Below are positions 49,802 to 60,115 of a stretch of 64,000 bases of DNA, one piece after another. The notes under the pieces were generated by a model. The model did no database searches, had not been told where the DNA came from, and saw only the letters and a list, made by a program, of their open reading frames with translations. Positions within the stretch are counted from its first letter, which is position 1; every line of letters begins with the position of its first letter. The DNA is from Azorhizobium oxalatiphilum (GTDB lineage Bacteria; Pseudomonadota; Alphaproteobacteria; Rhizobiales; Xanthobacteraceae). A program made the position numbers and the translations under genes. The stretch spans positions 186,001-250,000 of the forward strand of contig NZ_BMCT01000007.1 in the NCBI RefSeq assembly GCF_014635325.1. Reading direction: 5' to 3'.

Positions 49802-51259
49802 TTACGCCTGGGCGGCGGAGGTGTCGAGCTGTGCGGCGGCGTCGGCCTTGGTGGTGCGCTTGTTGGCGTACATGGCCAGATCGGCCCGCCGCACCACATT
49901 CTCCATCCGCTCGCCCACGGTGCTGGTCGCCATGCCCACCGAAATGTGCAGCGGCATGGAGGCGGAATGGAACTGGTTGTTCAGCGTCACCAGCTTGAAC
50001 AGATTGTCCAGCACGCCCTCGCCGGCCTCCGCATCCAGGCCCGGCAGCAGCACGGCGAACTCGTCGCCGCCGATGCGCGCCGCGTGGCTCGGCTTCTCCA
50101 CCAGCGAGTTCAGCACCTCGCCGATGCGCCGCAGCAGGTCGTCGCCGGCGGCGTGGCCGAGCTGGTCGTTCACGCTCTTCAGGTCGTTGAGGTCGATGAT
50201 GATGAGCGTGACCGGACGCGGGCCCTTGCGGTCCAGCCGGTTCAGCTCCTCCACATAGAAGGAGCGGTTGTAGAGGCGGGTGAGCACGTCGTGCTTGCCC
50301 AGATATTCCAGATAGGCCTCGGCCTTCTTGCGGGCGGTGATGTCGGTGAGGCCCACCTGCACCTGCCCCCAGTCCTCCTCGTGCCCCGGCAGCACGGAGA
50401 ATTGCAGCAGCACGTGGAGCTGGGTGCCGTCGAGGGCATAGTTCACCACCTCGCGCTGCTGGAACAGCTTGCCGTCCCACAGGTCGATCAGCTGCTCGCG
50501 GAAGGCCACCAGCATCTCGTCGCGGAAGATGCTGTCCAGCGCGCGCATCAGCGTCGCCTTGTCGGGGGCGCCGAACAGCTGGAGCGTGTGGCGGTTCACC
50601 TCCAGCACCCGGATCTCGCTGGCGCACTGCTCGACGAATTCGGGATGCACGTCGGTGAAGACGCGGAAGTCGGCGATGCCCTGCTCGCGCACCCTGTTGA
50701 TCAGCCGCTTGACGGCGGAGAAATCCTCCACCCAGAGCGAGACCGGGGAATGCTCGAACAGGCCGCGTGCATAGGCCTCGCTCACGGCGAGGTTGCGACG
50801 GGCCTGGACGCTCTCGGTCACGTCCTCCAGCGCCACCAGCACCCGTTCCCAGCTATCCTCGTAGCCGGGCATGATGGTGCCGCGCAGCAGCACGTCCACC
50901 CGGCGGCCGCTCATGGTGTAATTGCAGGTGTGGCTGGAGAAGCTGGCTTCCCCGTTCCACAGCTGTACCAGCTCTTCCGCATGGACGGCGAGCATGTCGT
51001 CGCGGAAAATCCGGTCGAGATTGCCGGCCAGTTCCTCGAAGCTCTCGGCCTCGTAGAGGTCCAGCGTGCGCCGGTTCACCTTCACGAGGTCGATGTGGCG
51101 GGCGCACAGGCTGACGCGCTCCATGTCCTGCGCGAAGTGATGGCGCAGGTCGCGCACGCCTTCGGCCCGCCATGCATCGAACAGCGCCTTCAGGCGGCTG
51201 TAATCCTCCACCCACAGGGAGACGGGGGAGAGGTCGAAGATCACGGAGTCGTCCAGCAT
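49802..51259 (-). CDS. Diguanylate cyclase with two PAS domains
   Basis: The 485-residue protein has two related PAS domains (about residues 1-135 and 145-290), each opening with SPVSLWVEDF/Y and including FRDDML/FRDEML and a PAC end. A GGDEF domain (about 310-470) follows with DVLTRLYNRSFY and an intact RIGGDEFAVLLPG active site. It should make cyclic di-GMP from GTP in response to an unknown signal; an RxxD inhibitory site is not obvious. No membrane segment is seen. The ATG at 51259 (MLDDSVIFDLSPVS) is taken by domain start; its ribosome site is weak and the frame is open to 51382. Confidence 0.9.
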   Translation of the reverse strand: MLDDSVIFDLSPVSLWVEDYSRLKALFDAWRAEGVRDLRHHFAQDMERVSLCARHIDLVKVNRRTLDLYEAESFEELAGNLDRIFRDDMLAVHAEELVQLWNGEASFSSHTCNYTMSGRRVDVLLRGTIMPGYEDSWERVLVALEDVTESVQARRNLAVSEAYARGLFEHSPVSLWVEDFSAVKRLINRVREQGIADFRVFTDVHPEFVEQCASEIRVLEVNRHTLQLFGAPDKATLMRALDSIFRDEMLVAFREQLIDLWDGKLFQQREVVNYALDGTQLHVLLQFSVLPGHEEDWGQVQVGLTDITARKKAEAYLEYLGKHDVLTRLYNRSFYVEELNRLDRKGPRPVTLIIIDLNDLKSVNDQLGHAAGDDLLRRIGEVLNSLVEKPSHAARIGGDEFAVLLPGLDAEAGEGVLDNLFKLVTLNNQFHSASMPLHISVGMATSTVGERMENVVRRADLAMYANKRTTKADAAAQLDTSAAQA

Positions 51260-51421
51260 GGTCTGTCTATGGCGCAGGGCGGGAACGGGGGCGGGGGGCC
51301 GCGCTGCGCGTCGGCTGGCCCCGCCCGGGGCCCCTGATGATTTCGGCAGCACCGTAGCTGAAGGCCAACGGATGTTCCACACGGCTTTGTACGCATGGCC
51401 GCCCGCTGCCGTCCGCCCCTC

Positions 51422-53290
51422 TCACCGCTGGTGTACGTAGGTGCCCGGCGCCGCGTCCAGCGGCGGGTAGCCGGCGTGCGTGTTGCCCATGGGCGGCGGG
51501 GCGACGCGATAGGGCTGCGAATGGGCGGCCAGCCATTGGCTCCAGGCCGGCCACCACGAGCCCTCCTGCGGCGCCGTGGTGGCGAGCCACTCGTCCGGGT
51601 CCACATAGGGCTCCGCGGCCGCCTTGGCGCGCAGGCGATAGTGCCGGTGCTTGTGGCCGGGCTCGGAGACGATGCCCGCATTGTGCCCGCCGGAGGCCAG
51701 CGCGAAGGTCACGTCGGTGTCGGCGAGGTGGTGCAGCTTGAACACCGAGCGCCACGGCGCCACGTGGTCGCGCTCGGTGCCCACCGCGAAGATGGGCTGG
51801 CGCACGTTGGGCAGCGCCACGGGGTGGCCGTCCACCACGTAATGGCCGGTGGCGAAGGCATTGTCGAGGAACAGGCGGTGCAGATACTCGCTGTGCATGC
51901 GGTAGGGCATGCGGGTGGAATCCGCGTTCCACGCCATCAGGTCGATCATGCGCGAGCGTGTGCCCTTCAGATAATCCTGCACCATGCGCGACCAGATGAG
52001 ATCGTTGGGCCGCAGCATCTGGAAGGCGCCGGCCATCTGCTCGGCTTCCAGAAAACCCTTGTCCCACATCATGCTGTCGAGCACGTGCAGCTGGCTGTCG
52101 TCGATGAACATCTGCAGCTCGCCCGGCTCGGTGAAGTCGGTCTGGGCGGCGAACAGGGTCAGGCTGGCGAGGCGGTCGTCCTTGGCGCGGGCCATGGCGG
52201 CGGCGGTGATCGCCAGCAGCGTTCCGCCGAGGCAATAGCCGGTGCCGTGCACCTTGGCGCCGGGCACGATGGCGTTGATGGCGTCGAGCGCCGCCAGCAC
52301 GCCCTCGCGGCGATAATCGTCAAAGCCGAGATCGCGGTCTTCCGCCGTGACGTTGCGCCAGGAGATGCAGAACACCGTGTGCCCGCGCGCCACCAGATCG
52401 CGCACCAGCGAGTTCTGCGGCGAGAGGTCGAGGATGTAGTATTTCATGATCCAGGCCGGCACCAGCAGCACCGGCTCGGCATAGACGTCGGGCGTGGTGG
52501 GGGCGTACTGGATCAGCTCGATGAGGTGATTGCGGAACACCACCTCGCCGGGGGTGACGGCCACCTCGGTGCCGGGGCGGAATTTCTCCGTGCCCACGGC
52601 CGGTGCGCCGGAGGCCTGCGCAAGGCAATCCTCCACCCAGTTGTCGAAGCCGCGCCGGAAGTTTTCGCCCTTCTCCGCTTCAGCCACCGCCAGCACTTCG
52701 GGATTGGTGAGCGGGAAGTTGGAGGGCGAGGCCATGTCCAGCATCTGGCGGACCAGGAAGGAGGTCACGTCCTGCGTGTGGCGGGAGGTGCCGGGCACTT
52801 CATTGGTGACGTTGTGCCACCACTGCTGGGTCATCAGGAAGCTCTGGGCATAGAGGCTGTAGGGCCACTTCTGCCACTCCGGCGCGCGGAAGCGATCATC
52901 GCCGGCGAGCGGCTCGATGGCCGGCGGCGTTTCCGGATCGCGCATGGCGCGGCCCACGTAATTGGCGAGCTTGCCGGCCTTGCGCCCGGCCTTCAGGGCC
53001 AGTTCCGCGCGCTTGCCGGGGGCCTGCGCCAGATGCAGGCCGAGATCGGCCCAGGCCATGGCCATGGCCACCGGCGAGAGCCCGCCGGTGAGGCGCGCGC
53101 CCATGGCCTGCACCATGCGGTCATAGGCGCGGAAGCCTTCCAGGCCGAGGCTGGTTTCCTCGGCCGGCGCGGGCGCGGCCTTGGCGCCGGGCGCGGGCCG
53201 GGCAGCGGGCGAGACGGGTGGAGGTGCGGCGGGGGCCGGATCGGCGGCGGGGGAGGCGGGCTGCGGGGCGAACGGCTGAACAAGCTGCAT
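51422..53290 (-). CDS. phaC: Class I poly(3-hydroxyalkanoate) synthase
   Basis: The 622-residue enzyme has the PHA synthase alpha/beta-hydrolase core with the lipase-box-like GYCLGGT (Cys353), catalytic Asp508 (TERDHVAPW) and His536 (SGGHNAG). PWIMKYYILDLS-type sequence (AWIMKYYILDLSPQNSLVRD) and the N-terminal YAQSFLMTQQWWHN are also typical. It polymerises 3-hydroxyacyl-CoA into storage granules. The first 45 residues are Ala/Pro-rich and not conserved in the family. It stands alone here, without phaA, phaB or phaR next to it. Confidence 0.96.
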   Translation of the reverse strand: MQLVQPFAPQPASPAADPAPAAPPPVSPAARPAPGAKAAPAPAEETSLGLEGFRAYDRMVQAMGARLTGGLSPVAMAMAWADLGLHLAQAPGKRAELALKAGRKAGKLANYVGRAMRDPETPPAIEPLAGDDRFRAPEWQKWPYSLYAQSFLMTQQWWHNVTNEVPGTSRHTQDVTSFLVRQMLDMASPSNFPLTNPEVLAVAEAEKGENFRRGFDNWVEDCLAQASGAPAVGTEKFRPGTEVAVTPGEVVFRNHLIELIQYAPTTPDVYAEPVLLVPAWIMKYYILDLSPQNSLVRDLVARGHTVFCISWRNVTAEDRDLGFDDYRREGVLAALDAINAIVPGAKVHGTGYCLGGTLLAITAAAMARAKDDRLASLTLFAAQTDFTEPGELQMFIDDSQLHVLDSMMWDKGFLEAEQMAGAFQMLRPNDLIWSRMVQDYLKGTRSRMIDLMAWNADSTRMPYRMHSEYLHRLFLDNAFATGHYVVDGHPVALPNVRQPIFAVGTERDHVAPWRSVFKLHHLADTDVTFALASGGHNAGIVSEPGHKHRHYRLRAKAAAEPYVDPDEWLATTAPQEGSWWPAWSQWLAAHSQPYRVAPPPMGNTHAGYPPLDAAPGTYVHQR

Positions 53291-53426
53291 CGGAACGGAC
53301 CCTCACGTCGCGTGACATGATCCCATGGCCCGCAGCGTGGACCGGGACCTTGCGCCATATCAAGGGCGGTTACGCCTTTCTGCCGGGCACATCATCCGCT
53401 TACCGCGCGGTGGCGGGAAAGGCGCT

Positions 53427-54320
53427 TCATCCCCCGTCATAAGCCTGCGCGATGTCGGCGGCGATCTCCACCAGCTGCTGGGCGGCGCTGTTGTCCGGGC
53501 CGGTGCTCCAGGCGGCGTAGAAGGGCAGGGTCGGGATCTCCACATGCGTCTCCACCAGCGCGAGGCGGCCGCTCGCCAGTTCGCTGCCCACGATGGCGGG
53601 GGGAATGACGGCGATGCCCAGCCCCTCGGTGGCCATGTGCACCACGGTGGAGATCGAGGCGCTGGCATGCAGGCGCACCGGCGGCAGATCGTGGCGGGAG
53701 AACAGCGCGCGCACCGCCACATAGGGCTGGGTGTTGCGGGAGAAGGTGATGATGGGGAAGGTCGCCAGTTCCTCGATGGGCACCGGCTGGCGCTGCCAGC
53801 GGATGGCCGGGCTGGCGATGAAGGCCACCGGATAGGAGCACAGCATGCGGCTCTGCATGGTGGGCAGGATGGACGGGCCGAGCATGAAGGCCAGATCCAG
53901 CTCCTGCGCGGCGAGGCGCTCGCGCAGGTTGGGGGAGATGTCCACCTCGATCTCCAGCCCCAGATGCGGATGCACCTGGTTCACATGCTTCAGGAAGCGG
54001 GTAAGCCAGGTGTGGACGATGGTTTCGGCGAGGCCGATGCGCATCACCCCGCGCAGGCTGGAGCTGTCGCCGAAGGCGGAGAGCATCTCCGTGCGCAGGG
54101 CCAGCATCTTCTCCGCATAGGAGAGCAGGGTGCGGCCCCGCGGGGTGGGGGTCACGATGCGTCGCTCGCGCTCCAGCAGCCGCGCGCCAAGCTCGGCTTC
54201 CAGCTGCGCGATGCGCTGGGAAATGGCCGGCTGGGTGGTGTGCAGCTTGTTGGCAGCTGCACGGAAGCTGCCGAGTTCGGCAACGCAAACGAACGTTTCC
54301 AGGGCTTTCAGATCGACCAT
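53427..54320 (-). CDS. LysR-family transcriptional regulator
   Basis: The 297-residue protein has an N-terminal winged helix-turn-helix (LKALETFVCVAELGSFRAAA, TTQPAISQRIAQLEAELG) and a periplasmic-binding-protein-like effector domain (about residues 90-295). It is divergent from the DUF1445 gene that begins the uptake and 5-oxoprolinase cluster, so it probably activates that cluster in response to the imported compound. Three palindromes in the 105-base gap are possible binding sites for it. The ATG at 54320 fits the family. Confidence 0.92.
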   Translation of the reverse strand: MVDLKALETFVCVAELGSFRAAANKLHTTQPAISQRIAQLEAELGARLLERERRIVTPTPRGRTLLSYAEKMLALRTEMLSAFGDSSSLRGVMRIGLAETIVHTWLTRFLKHVNQVHPHLGLEIEVDISPNLRERLAAQELDLAFMLGPSILPTMQSRMLCSYPVAFIASPAIRWQRQPVPIEELATFPIITFSRNTQPYVAVRALFSRHDLPPVRLHASASISTVVHMATEGLGIAVIPPAIVGSELASGRLALVETHVEIPTLPFYAAWSTGPDNSAAQQLVEIAADIAQAYDGG

Positions 54321-54329
54321 GGTGCACTC

Positions 54330-54397
54330 CGATAAGCCCGTTTTATCGAAAGGGATGCGAATTTAAAATTCGACACGGATATTTTGTGATGATCACA
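54330..54397. promoter_or_regulatory. Palindrome cluster in the LysR / DUF1445 control region
   Basis: Three inverted repeats lie in 68 bases: CGATAA-N7-TTATCG (54330-54348), CGAATTT-A-AAATTCG (54358-54372) and TGTGAT-G-ATCACA (54385-54397). The region is AT-rich, so the promoters of both divergent genes probably overlap these sites. Confidence 0.65.
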
Positions 54398-54425
54398 TAG
54401 GCATGCGCAACCTGTGAGCAGTTCC

Positions 54426-55256
54426 ATGACAGCCCATGCCTTAGGCGTTTCCCCCGGAAATAGTCCCGCCGACATTCCCCTGGCCACCGGCCTGGATGTC
54501 CGCCTGGCGTCGCGCAGCGGCGCGCTGACAGGCTCCACCGCCGGCATGGCGCCCGGCTATGTGCAGGCCAATCTGGCGATCCTGCCGGAGCGCCTCGCCA
54601 ATGATTTCCTGCGCTTCTGCCAGCGCAACCCCAAGCCCTGCCCGCTGATCGGCGTGTCCGAGCCGGGCGACCCCAGCATCCCGGCCATCGGCCTCGACAT
54701 CGATATCCGCACCGACGTGCCCGGCTACACGGTGTTTAAGGACGGTGTGCTGGTGGATGAGCCCGCCGACCTGAAGTCCTACTGGCGCGACGATCTCGTC
54801 ACCTTCGCCATCGGCTGCTCGCTCTCCTTCGAGGAGGCGCTGCTGCAGGCGGACATTCCGCTGCGGCATGTGGAAAAGGGTCTGAAAGTGCCCATGTTCC
54901 GCACCAACGTGCCCTGCAACCCGGCGGGCGTGTTCGCCGGCCCCATGGTGGTATCCATGCGCCCCATGACCCCGGCGCAGGCCATCCGCGCGGTGCAGAT
55001 CACCACGCGCTATCCCTCCGTGCACGGCGCCCCGGTGCATATCGGCCTGCCCGAGGCCATCGGCATCACCGACCTCCAGAAGCCCGACTATGGCGACGCC
55101 GTGGACGTGCGCGAAGGCGAGATCCCGGTGTTCTGGGCCTGCGGCGTGACCCCGCAATCTGTGATTGCAGCGGCCAAGATCGAGTTCGCGCTCGCCCATG
55201 CCCCCGGCGCCATGCTGGCCACCGATCTGAAGAATTACGAGCTCGCCACGGGCTGA
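54426..55256 (+). CDS. DUF1445 family protein (putative hydro-lyase / D-glutamate cyclase-like)
   Basis: The 276-residue protein shows the PF07286 pattern: [64 protein letters not shown], and [13 protein letters not shown]. Bacterial members are called putative hydro-lyases; the mammalian D-glutamate cyclase carries the same domain and makes 5-oxo-D-proline. Its place at the head of a cluster with 5-oxoprolinase supports a related reaction, which is inference. The ATG at 54426 is chosen; a GTG at 54414 is in frame and neither has a strong ribosome site. Confidence 0.85.
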   Translation: MTAHALGVSPGNSPADIPLATGLDVRLASRSGALTGSTAGMAPGYVQANLAILPERLANDFLRFCQRNPKPCPLIGVSEPGDPSIPAIGLDIDIRTDVPGYTVFKDGVLVDEPADLKSYWRDDLVTFAIGCSLSFEEALLQADIPLRHVEKGLKVPMFRTNVPCNPAGVFAGPMVVSMRPMTPAQAIRAVQITTRYPSVHGAPVHIGLPEAIGITDLQKPDYGDAVDVREGEIPVFWACGVTPQSVIAAAKIEFALAHAPGAMLATDLKNYELATG

Positions 55257-55356
55257 CAAAGCCGCGTGGAATTGCATTGATTGCTGGTACCCGGACCAAA
55301 AATAAAGCGCCGGTGAGCGTGGTCCGGTCGGTGTTTACACAAGAGGGACCCTTCCA

Positions 55357-56622
55357 ATGTCGTTTTCCATCAATCGTCGTAATCTCCTCGCGGGCAGTGC
55401 CGCCACGCTCGCGCTCGGCGCGGGCGCGGTGCGCCCGGCCAGTGCCCAGACCAAGGAAGTCGTCATCGGCGCCCTCTACCCGCTCTCGGGTGCGGCGGCG
55501 CAGATCGGCGTCGATGCGCAGAAGGCCTTCGAGGTCGCGCTCGCCGTCATCAACGAGAAGTCCGACCTCGACCTGCCGCTGGCGGGCTCGGCCGGTCTGG
55601 CCGGCCTCGGCGGCGCCAAGGTGCGCATCGTCTATGCCGACCATCAGGGCGACCCCCAGAAGGGCCGCGCCGAGGCTGAGCGCCTGATCACGCAGGAGAA
55701 GGTCAGCGCCCTCGTCGGCTCCTACCAGTCCGCCGTCGCCGCCACCGTCAGCCAGTCTGCGGAGCGCTACGGCATTCCCTTCCTGTCCGCCGACAATTCC
55801 TCGCCGTCTCTGACCCGCCGTGGCCTGAAGTATTTCTTCCGCGCCGCCGCGCATGACGAGATGTTCTCCGCCGCCATGTTCGATTTCCTCGACGCGCAGC
55901 GGAAGAAGGGCCAGAAGGTCGACACCATCGCCCTGTTCCACGAAGACACCATCTTCGGCACCGACAGCGCGAATGCCCAGCTGAAGATCGCCAAGGAACG
56001 CGGCTACAACGTCGCCGCCGACATCAAGTACCGCGCCAACTCGCCGTCCTTGACCGCCGAAGTGCAGCAGCTCAAGGCCGCCGACGCGGACGTGCTGATG
56101 CCCTCCAGCTACACCACCGACGGCATCCTGCTGCTGAAGACCATGAACGAGCTGGGCTACAAGCCGAAGGCGGTTCTGGCCCAGGCGGCCGGCTTCTCCG
56201 AGCAGGCGCTCTATGACGCCGTTGGCCCGCTGGCCGAAGGCATCATCACCCGCGGCTCCTTCTCGCTCGATCTGGCCAAGAAGCGTCCCTCCGTGGGCGT
56301 GGTCAACGAGCTGTTCAAGAAGGCCTCGGGCGGCAAGGATCTCAACGACAACACCTCGCGCGAATTCATGGCCCTGCTGCTGCTGGCGGATGCCATCGAC
56401 CGCGCCAAGTCCACGGAAGGCGAGGCCATCCGCAACGCGCTGATCGCCACCGATCTGCCGGGCGAGAAGACCATCATGCCGTGGTCCAAGGTGAAGTACG
56501 ACGAGAGCGGGCAGAACCCCTATGCCGACCCGGTGCTGCTCCAGCGCATCGGCAACACCTTCGTGACGGTCTTCCCGGCGCAGGCGGCCATCGCCGACGC
56601 GCTCTGGCCGATGAAAAAGTGA
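55357..56622 (+). CDS. Branched-chain amino acid/amide-type ABC transporter substrate-binding protein
   Basis: The 421-residue protein has a twin-arginine-like leader (NRRNLLAGSAATLALGAGAV, cleavage near ASAQ at about residue 30) and the LivJ-type binding fold: VVIGALYPLSGAAAQIGVDA, LVGSYQSAVAATVSQSAERY, FFRAAAHDEMF. It captures an amino acid, amide or related solute in the periplasm and passes it to the LivHM permease encoded directly downstream. The ligand is unknown; the neighbours suggest a 5-oxoproline- or glutamate-related compound. Confidence 0.92.
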   Translation: MSFSINRRNLLAGSAATLALGAGAVRPASAQTKEVVIGALYPLSGAAAQIGVDAQKAFEVALAVINEKSDLDLPLAGSAGLAGLGGAKVRIVYADHQGDPQKGRAEAERLITQEKVSALVGSYQSAVAATVSQSAERYGIPFLSADNSSPSLTRRGLKYFFRAAAHDEMFSAAMFDFLDAQRKKGQKVDTIALFHEDTIFGTDSANAQLKIAKERGYNVAADIKYRANSPSLTAEVQQLKAADADVLMPSSYTTDGILLLKTMNELGYKPKAVLAQAAGFSEQALYDAVGPLAEGIITRGSFSLDLAKKRPSVGVVNELFKKASGGKDLNDNTSREFMALLLLADAIDRAKSTEGEAIRNALIATDLPGEKTIMPWSKVKYDESGQNPYADPVLLQRIGNTFVTVFPAQAAIADALWPMKK

Positions 56623-56649
56623 CCTGAAGGAGGTGCGTGGAGCAAGACC

Positions 56650-57528
56650 ATGACAGCCGCAATCATCATTCAGAGCTTGGCCAGCGGCCTGCTCATGGGC
56701 TTGCTCTACGGCCTCATCGCCGTCGGGCTCGCGCTCATCTTCGGCCTGATGGACGTCACCAACTTTGCACATGGCGAATTCCTGATGTTCGCCATGTACA
56801 TCACCTTCTTCTGCTTCAGCTTCTTCGCCCTCGATCCGCTGCTCTCGGCGCCCATCACGGCGGCGGTGCTGTTTGCGTTCGGCGCGATGGTCTACATGCT
56901 CATCGTGCGGTTCGCGATGCGTGCCAAGACCAACGTGGGCATGGTGCAGATCTTCGCCACCTTCGGCCTCGCCATCGTGATGCGCGGCCTCGCCCAGCTG
57001 TTCTTCACCCCCGACTATCGCTCCATCCCCACCACCTGGCTGGGCGGCAAGACGATCTCCTTCGCGGGGATCTATCTGCCGGCCCCGCAGCTGGCGGGCG
57101 GCGCGGTCTCCATCCTCGCCTTCGCTCTGCTCTGGGTGCTGATCAAGCGCACGGACTTCGGCAAGGCGCTGGAAGCCACCCGTGAGGATGCCGGCGCCGT
57201 GGCGCTGGTGGGCATCGACCGCAACAAGGTGTTCGCGCTCGGCTGGGGCCTCGGCTCCGCCCTCGTGGGCCTTGCCGGCGCGATCATGGCCTCGTTCTTC
57301 TACATCTATCCGGATGTGGGCGCCTCCTTCGCGCTGATCGCCTATGTGACGGTGGCGCTGGGTGGCTTCGGCTCGGTGTTCGGCGCCTTCGCCGGCGGCA
57401 TCGTGGTCGGCCTCGTGGAGGCGACCACCGCCATGGTGCTGCCGCCCTCGCTGAAATCGGTGGGCATCTACGCGGTGTACCTGCTGGTGGTGTTCTTCCG
57501 CCCCCGTGGCCTGTTCGGGTCGATCTGA
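56650..57528 (+). CDS. livH: Liv-type ABC transporter permease (LivH)
   Basis: The 292-residue inner-membrane protein has about eight hydrophobic segments and the LivH signatures GLLYGLIAVGLALIFGLMDV, NFAHGEFLMF and the EAA-like loop TDFGKALEATREDAGAVALVG. It forms the permease dimer with LivM. GGAGG precedes the ATG by 14 bases. Its stop codon overlaps the livM start (TGATG), showing tight coupling. Confidence 0.93.
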   Translation: MTAAIIIQSLASGLLMGLLYGLIAVGLALIFGLMDVTNFAHGEFLMFAMYITFFCFSFFALDPLLSAPITAAVLFAFGAMVYMLIVRFAMRAKTNVGMVQIFATFGLAIVMRGLAQLFFTPDYRSIPTTWLGGKTISFAGIYLPAPQLAGGAVSILAFALLWVLIKRTDFGKALEATREDAGAVALVGIDRNKVFALGWGLGSALVGLAGAIMASFFYIYPDVGASFALIAYVTVALGGFGSVFGAFAGGIVVGLVEATTAMVLPPSLKSVGIYAVYLLVVFFRPRGLFGSI

Positions 57529-58504
57529 TGAGCACCGCTTCCTTCACCTCCCGCCGCAAGCGGCAGCTGGCCATCGCGGCCGTCCTCGTGGTGCTCGTCG
57601 GCCTGCTGCCTTTCGGCATCAAGGACGTCTACACCCTCAACATCCTCATCCTCATGCTGATGTATGCGGCTCTCTCGCAGAGCTGGAACATCCTCGGGGG
57701 ATATTGCGGGCAGCTCTCGCTGGGCCATGCCCTGTTCTTCGGGCTCGGGGCCTATACCTCGACCCTGCTCTACACCAAGGCGGGCATCCCGCCGTGGTTC
57801 GGCATGATCGCCGGCGGCCTCATCGCCGCGGCCATCGCGCTCATCGTGGGCAAGGCCTGCTTCCGCCTCGCCGGCCATTATTATGTGATCGCCACCATCG
57901 TGATCGCGGAAACCGGCCTGCTGCTGTTCCACAACTGGGAATGGGCGGGTGCCGCCACCGGCATCGAGCTGCCCTTCGGCAGCGACAGCTGGCTCTACTT
58001 CCGCTTCGCCCGTGACAAGCTGCCCTATTTCTACTTCGTGCTCGTCTTCGCCGCCATCACCTGGCTGGTGACGTGGAAGATCGAGAATTCGAAGTGGGGC
58101 TATTGGTGGCGCGCGGTGAAGGACAATCCGGAAGCCGCCGAGAGCCTGGGCGTGCAGGTGTTCAACTCCAAGATGGCCGCCGCCGCTTTGTCCGCCTTCT
58201 TCACCGCCGTGGGCGGGGCCTTCTATGCCCAGTTCGTGGCCTATATCGACCCTGAATCGGTGATGACGTTCCAGTTCTCCCTGCTCATGGCGCTGCCTGC
58301 CGTTCTCGGCGGCATCGGCACCCTGTGGGGACCGGCGCTGGGCGCGGCCATCCTGATCCCGCTCACCGAGCTGACCCGCGCCTATATGGGCGGCTCGGGC
58401 CGGGGCATCGACCTCATCGTCTACGGCTGCCTGATCATGCTCATCGCGCTCGCCCGTCCCGACGGCCTCGTGGGCCTGTTCACCCGCCGCAAGAGGAGCG
58501 CCGC

Positions 58505-58508
<4 letters not shown>
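57528..58508 (+). CDS. livM: Liv-type ABC transporter permease (LivM)
   Basis: The 326-residue membrane protein has the LivM pattern: ALSQSWNILGGYCGQLSLGH followed by ALFFGLGAYTSTLL, and the EAA-type loop YWWRAVKDNPEAAESLGVQV. It is the second permease subunit. Its start overlaps the livH stop by one base and its stop overlaps the livG start (ATGA). Confidence 0.93.
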
Positions 58509-59228
<720 letters not shown>

Positions 59229-59236
<8 letters not shown>

Positions 59237-59933
59237 GGCCAAGGACATCTCAGTCACCTACAACGGCCTCATCGCCGTCGCCGGTGCCTCCATCACGGTC
59301 AACAAGGGCGAGATCGTCTGCGTGGCCGGCGCCAACGGCGCGGGCAAGTCCTCGCTGCTGAAAGCCATGGTCGGCATGGAGCGGCCGAAGACCGGCTCGG
59401 TGAAGTTCGACGGCGAGGAGCTGGTGGGCATCGCGCCCCATCTGATCACCGCCAAGGGCCTCGCCTATGTGCCGGAGAACCGCCGCCTGTTCCCGCGCCT
59501 CTCGGTGCGGGACAATCTGCGGCTCGGCAGCTACATGTACCGCTCCAAGGCCGACCGCGAGGCGCCGCTGGATATGGTCTTCACGCTGTTCCCGCGCCTG
59601 CAGGAACGCCTCGACCAGCGGGCCAACACGCTCTCCGGCGGCGAGCAGCAGATGCTCGCCATCAGCCGCGCGCTGATGACCCGTCCGCGCCTGCTGATGC
59701 TGGACGAGCCCTCGCAGGGCATCATGCCGAAGCTGGTGGACGAGATTTTCCAGGCGGTGACGACCATCCGCGATACCGGCATGACCATCCTCATCGTCGA
59801 GCAGCGGCTCACCGAGTGCCTGGAGATCTCCGACCGGGCCTATGTGCTCCAGACCGGGCGCGTGACCATGAGCGGCTCGGCGGCCGAGATCAGCGCCAAC
59901 CCGGACGTGCGCCGGGCGTATCTGGGCCTGTGA
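59229..59933 (+). CDS. livF: Liv-type ABC transporter ATP-binding protein (LivF)
   Basis: The 234-residue ATPase has Walker A GANGAGKSS, the LivF hallmark YVPENRRLFPRLSVRDNL, a canonical signature LSGGEQQML, and Walker B RLLMLDEPSQG. It pairs with LivG to drive uptake. The GTG start at 59229 lies within the last codons of livG. It is the last transporter gene; pxpA follows 182 bases downstream on the same strand. Confidence 0.94.
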
Positions 59934-60115
59934 GGCCCGCGCGCTTCCGGCTCCGGGAGCGCGTCACAGACAGTCGCTGGAGACGTTCCGCCTGACGACG
60001 ACGGCGAAACGCCTCCAGTGCCGGTGCTGGGGGGCAGTCCCGGCGCCGGCCCCCTTTCATGTCCCGCCGCCGCCCGGCTGCGCGCCCGCGGCGGCATTTC
60101 CCGTTGAGGCCAAGC

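Noticed and set aside
51395-53320. A 641-codon open frame antisense to phaC
   Set aside because: The protein is low-complexity with no known motif, while phaC has its complete catalytic triad.
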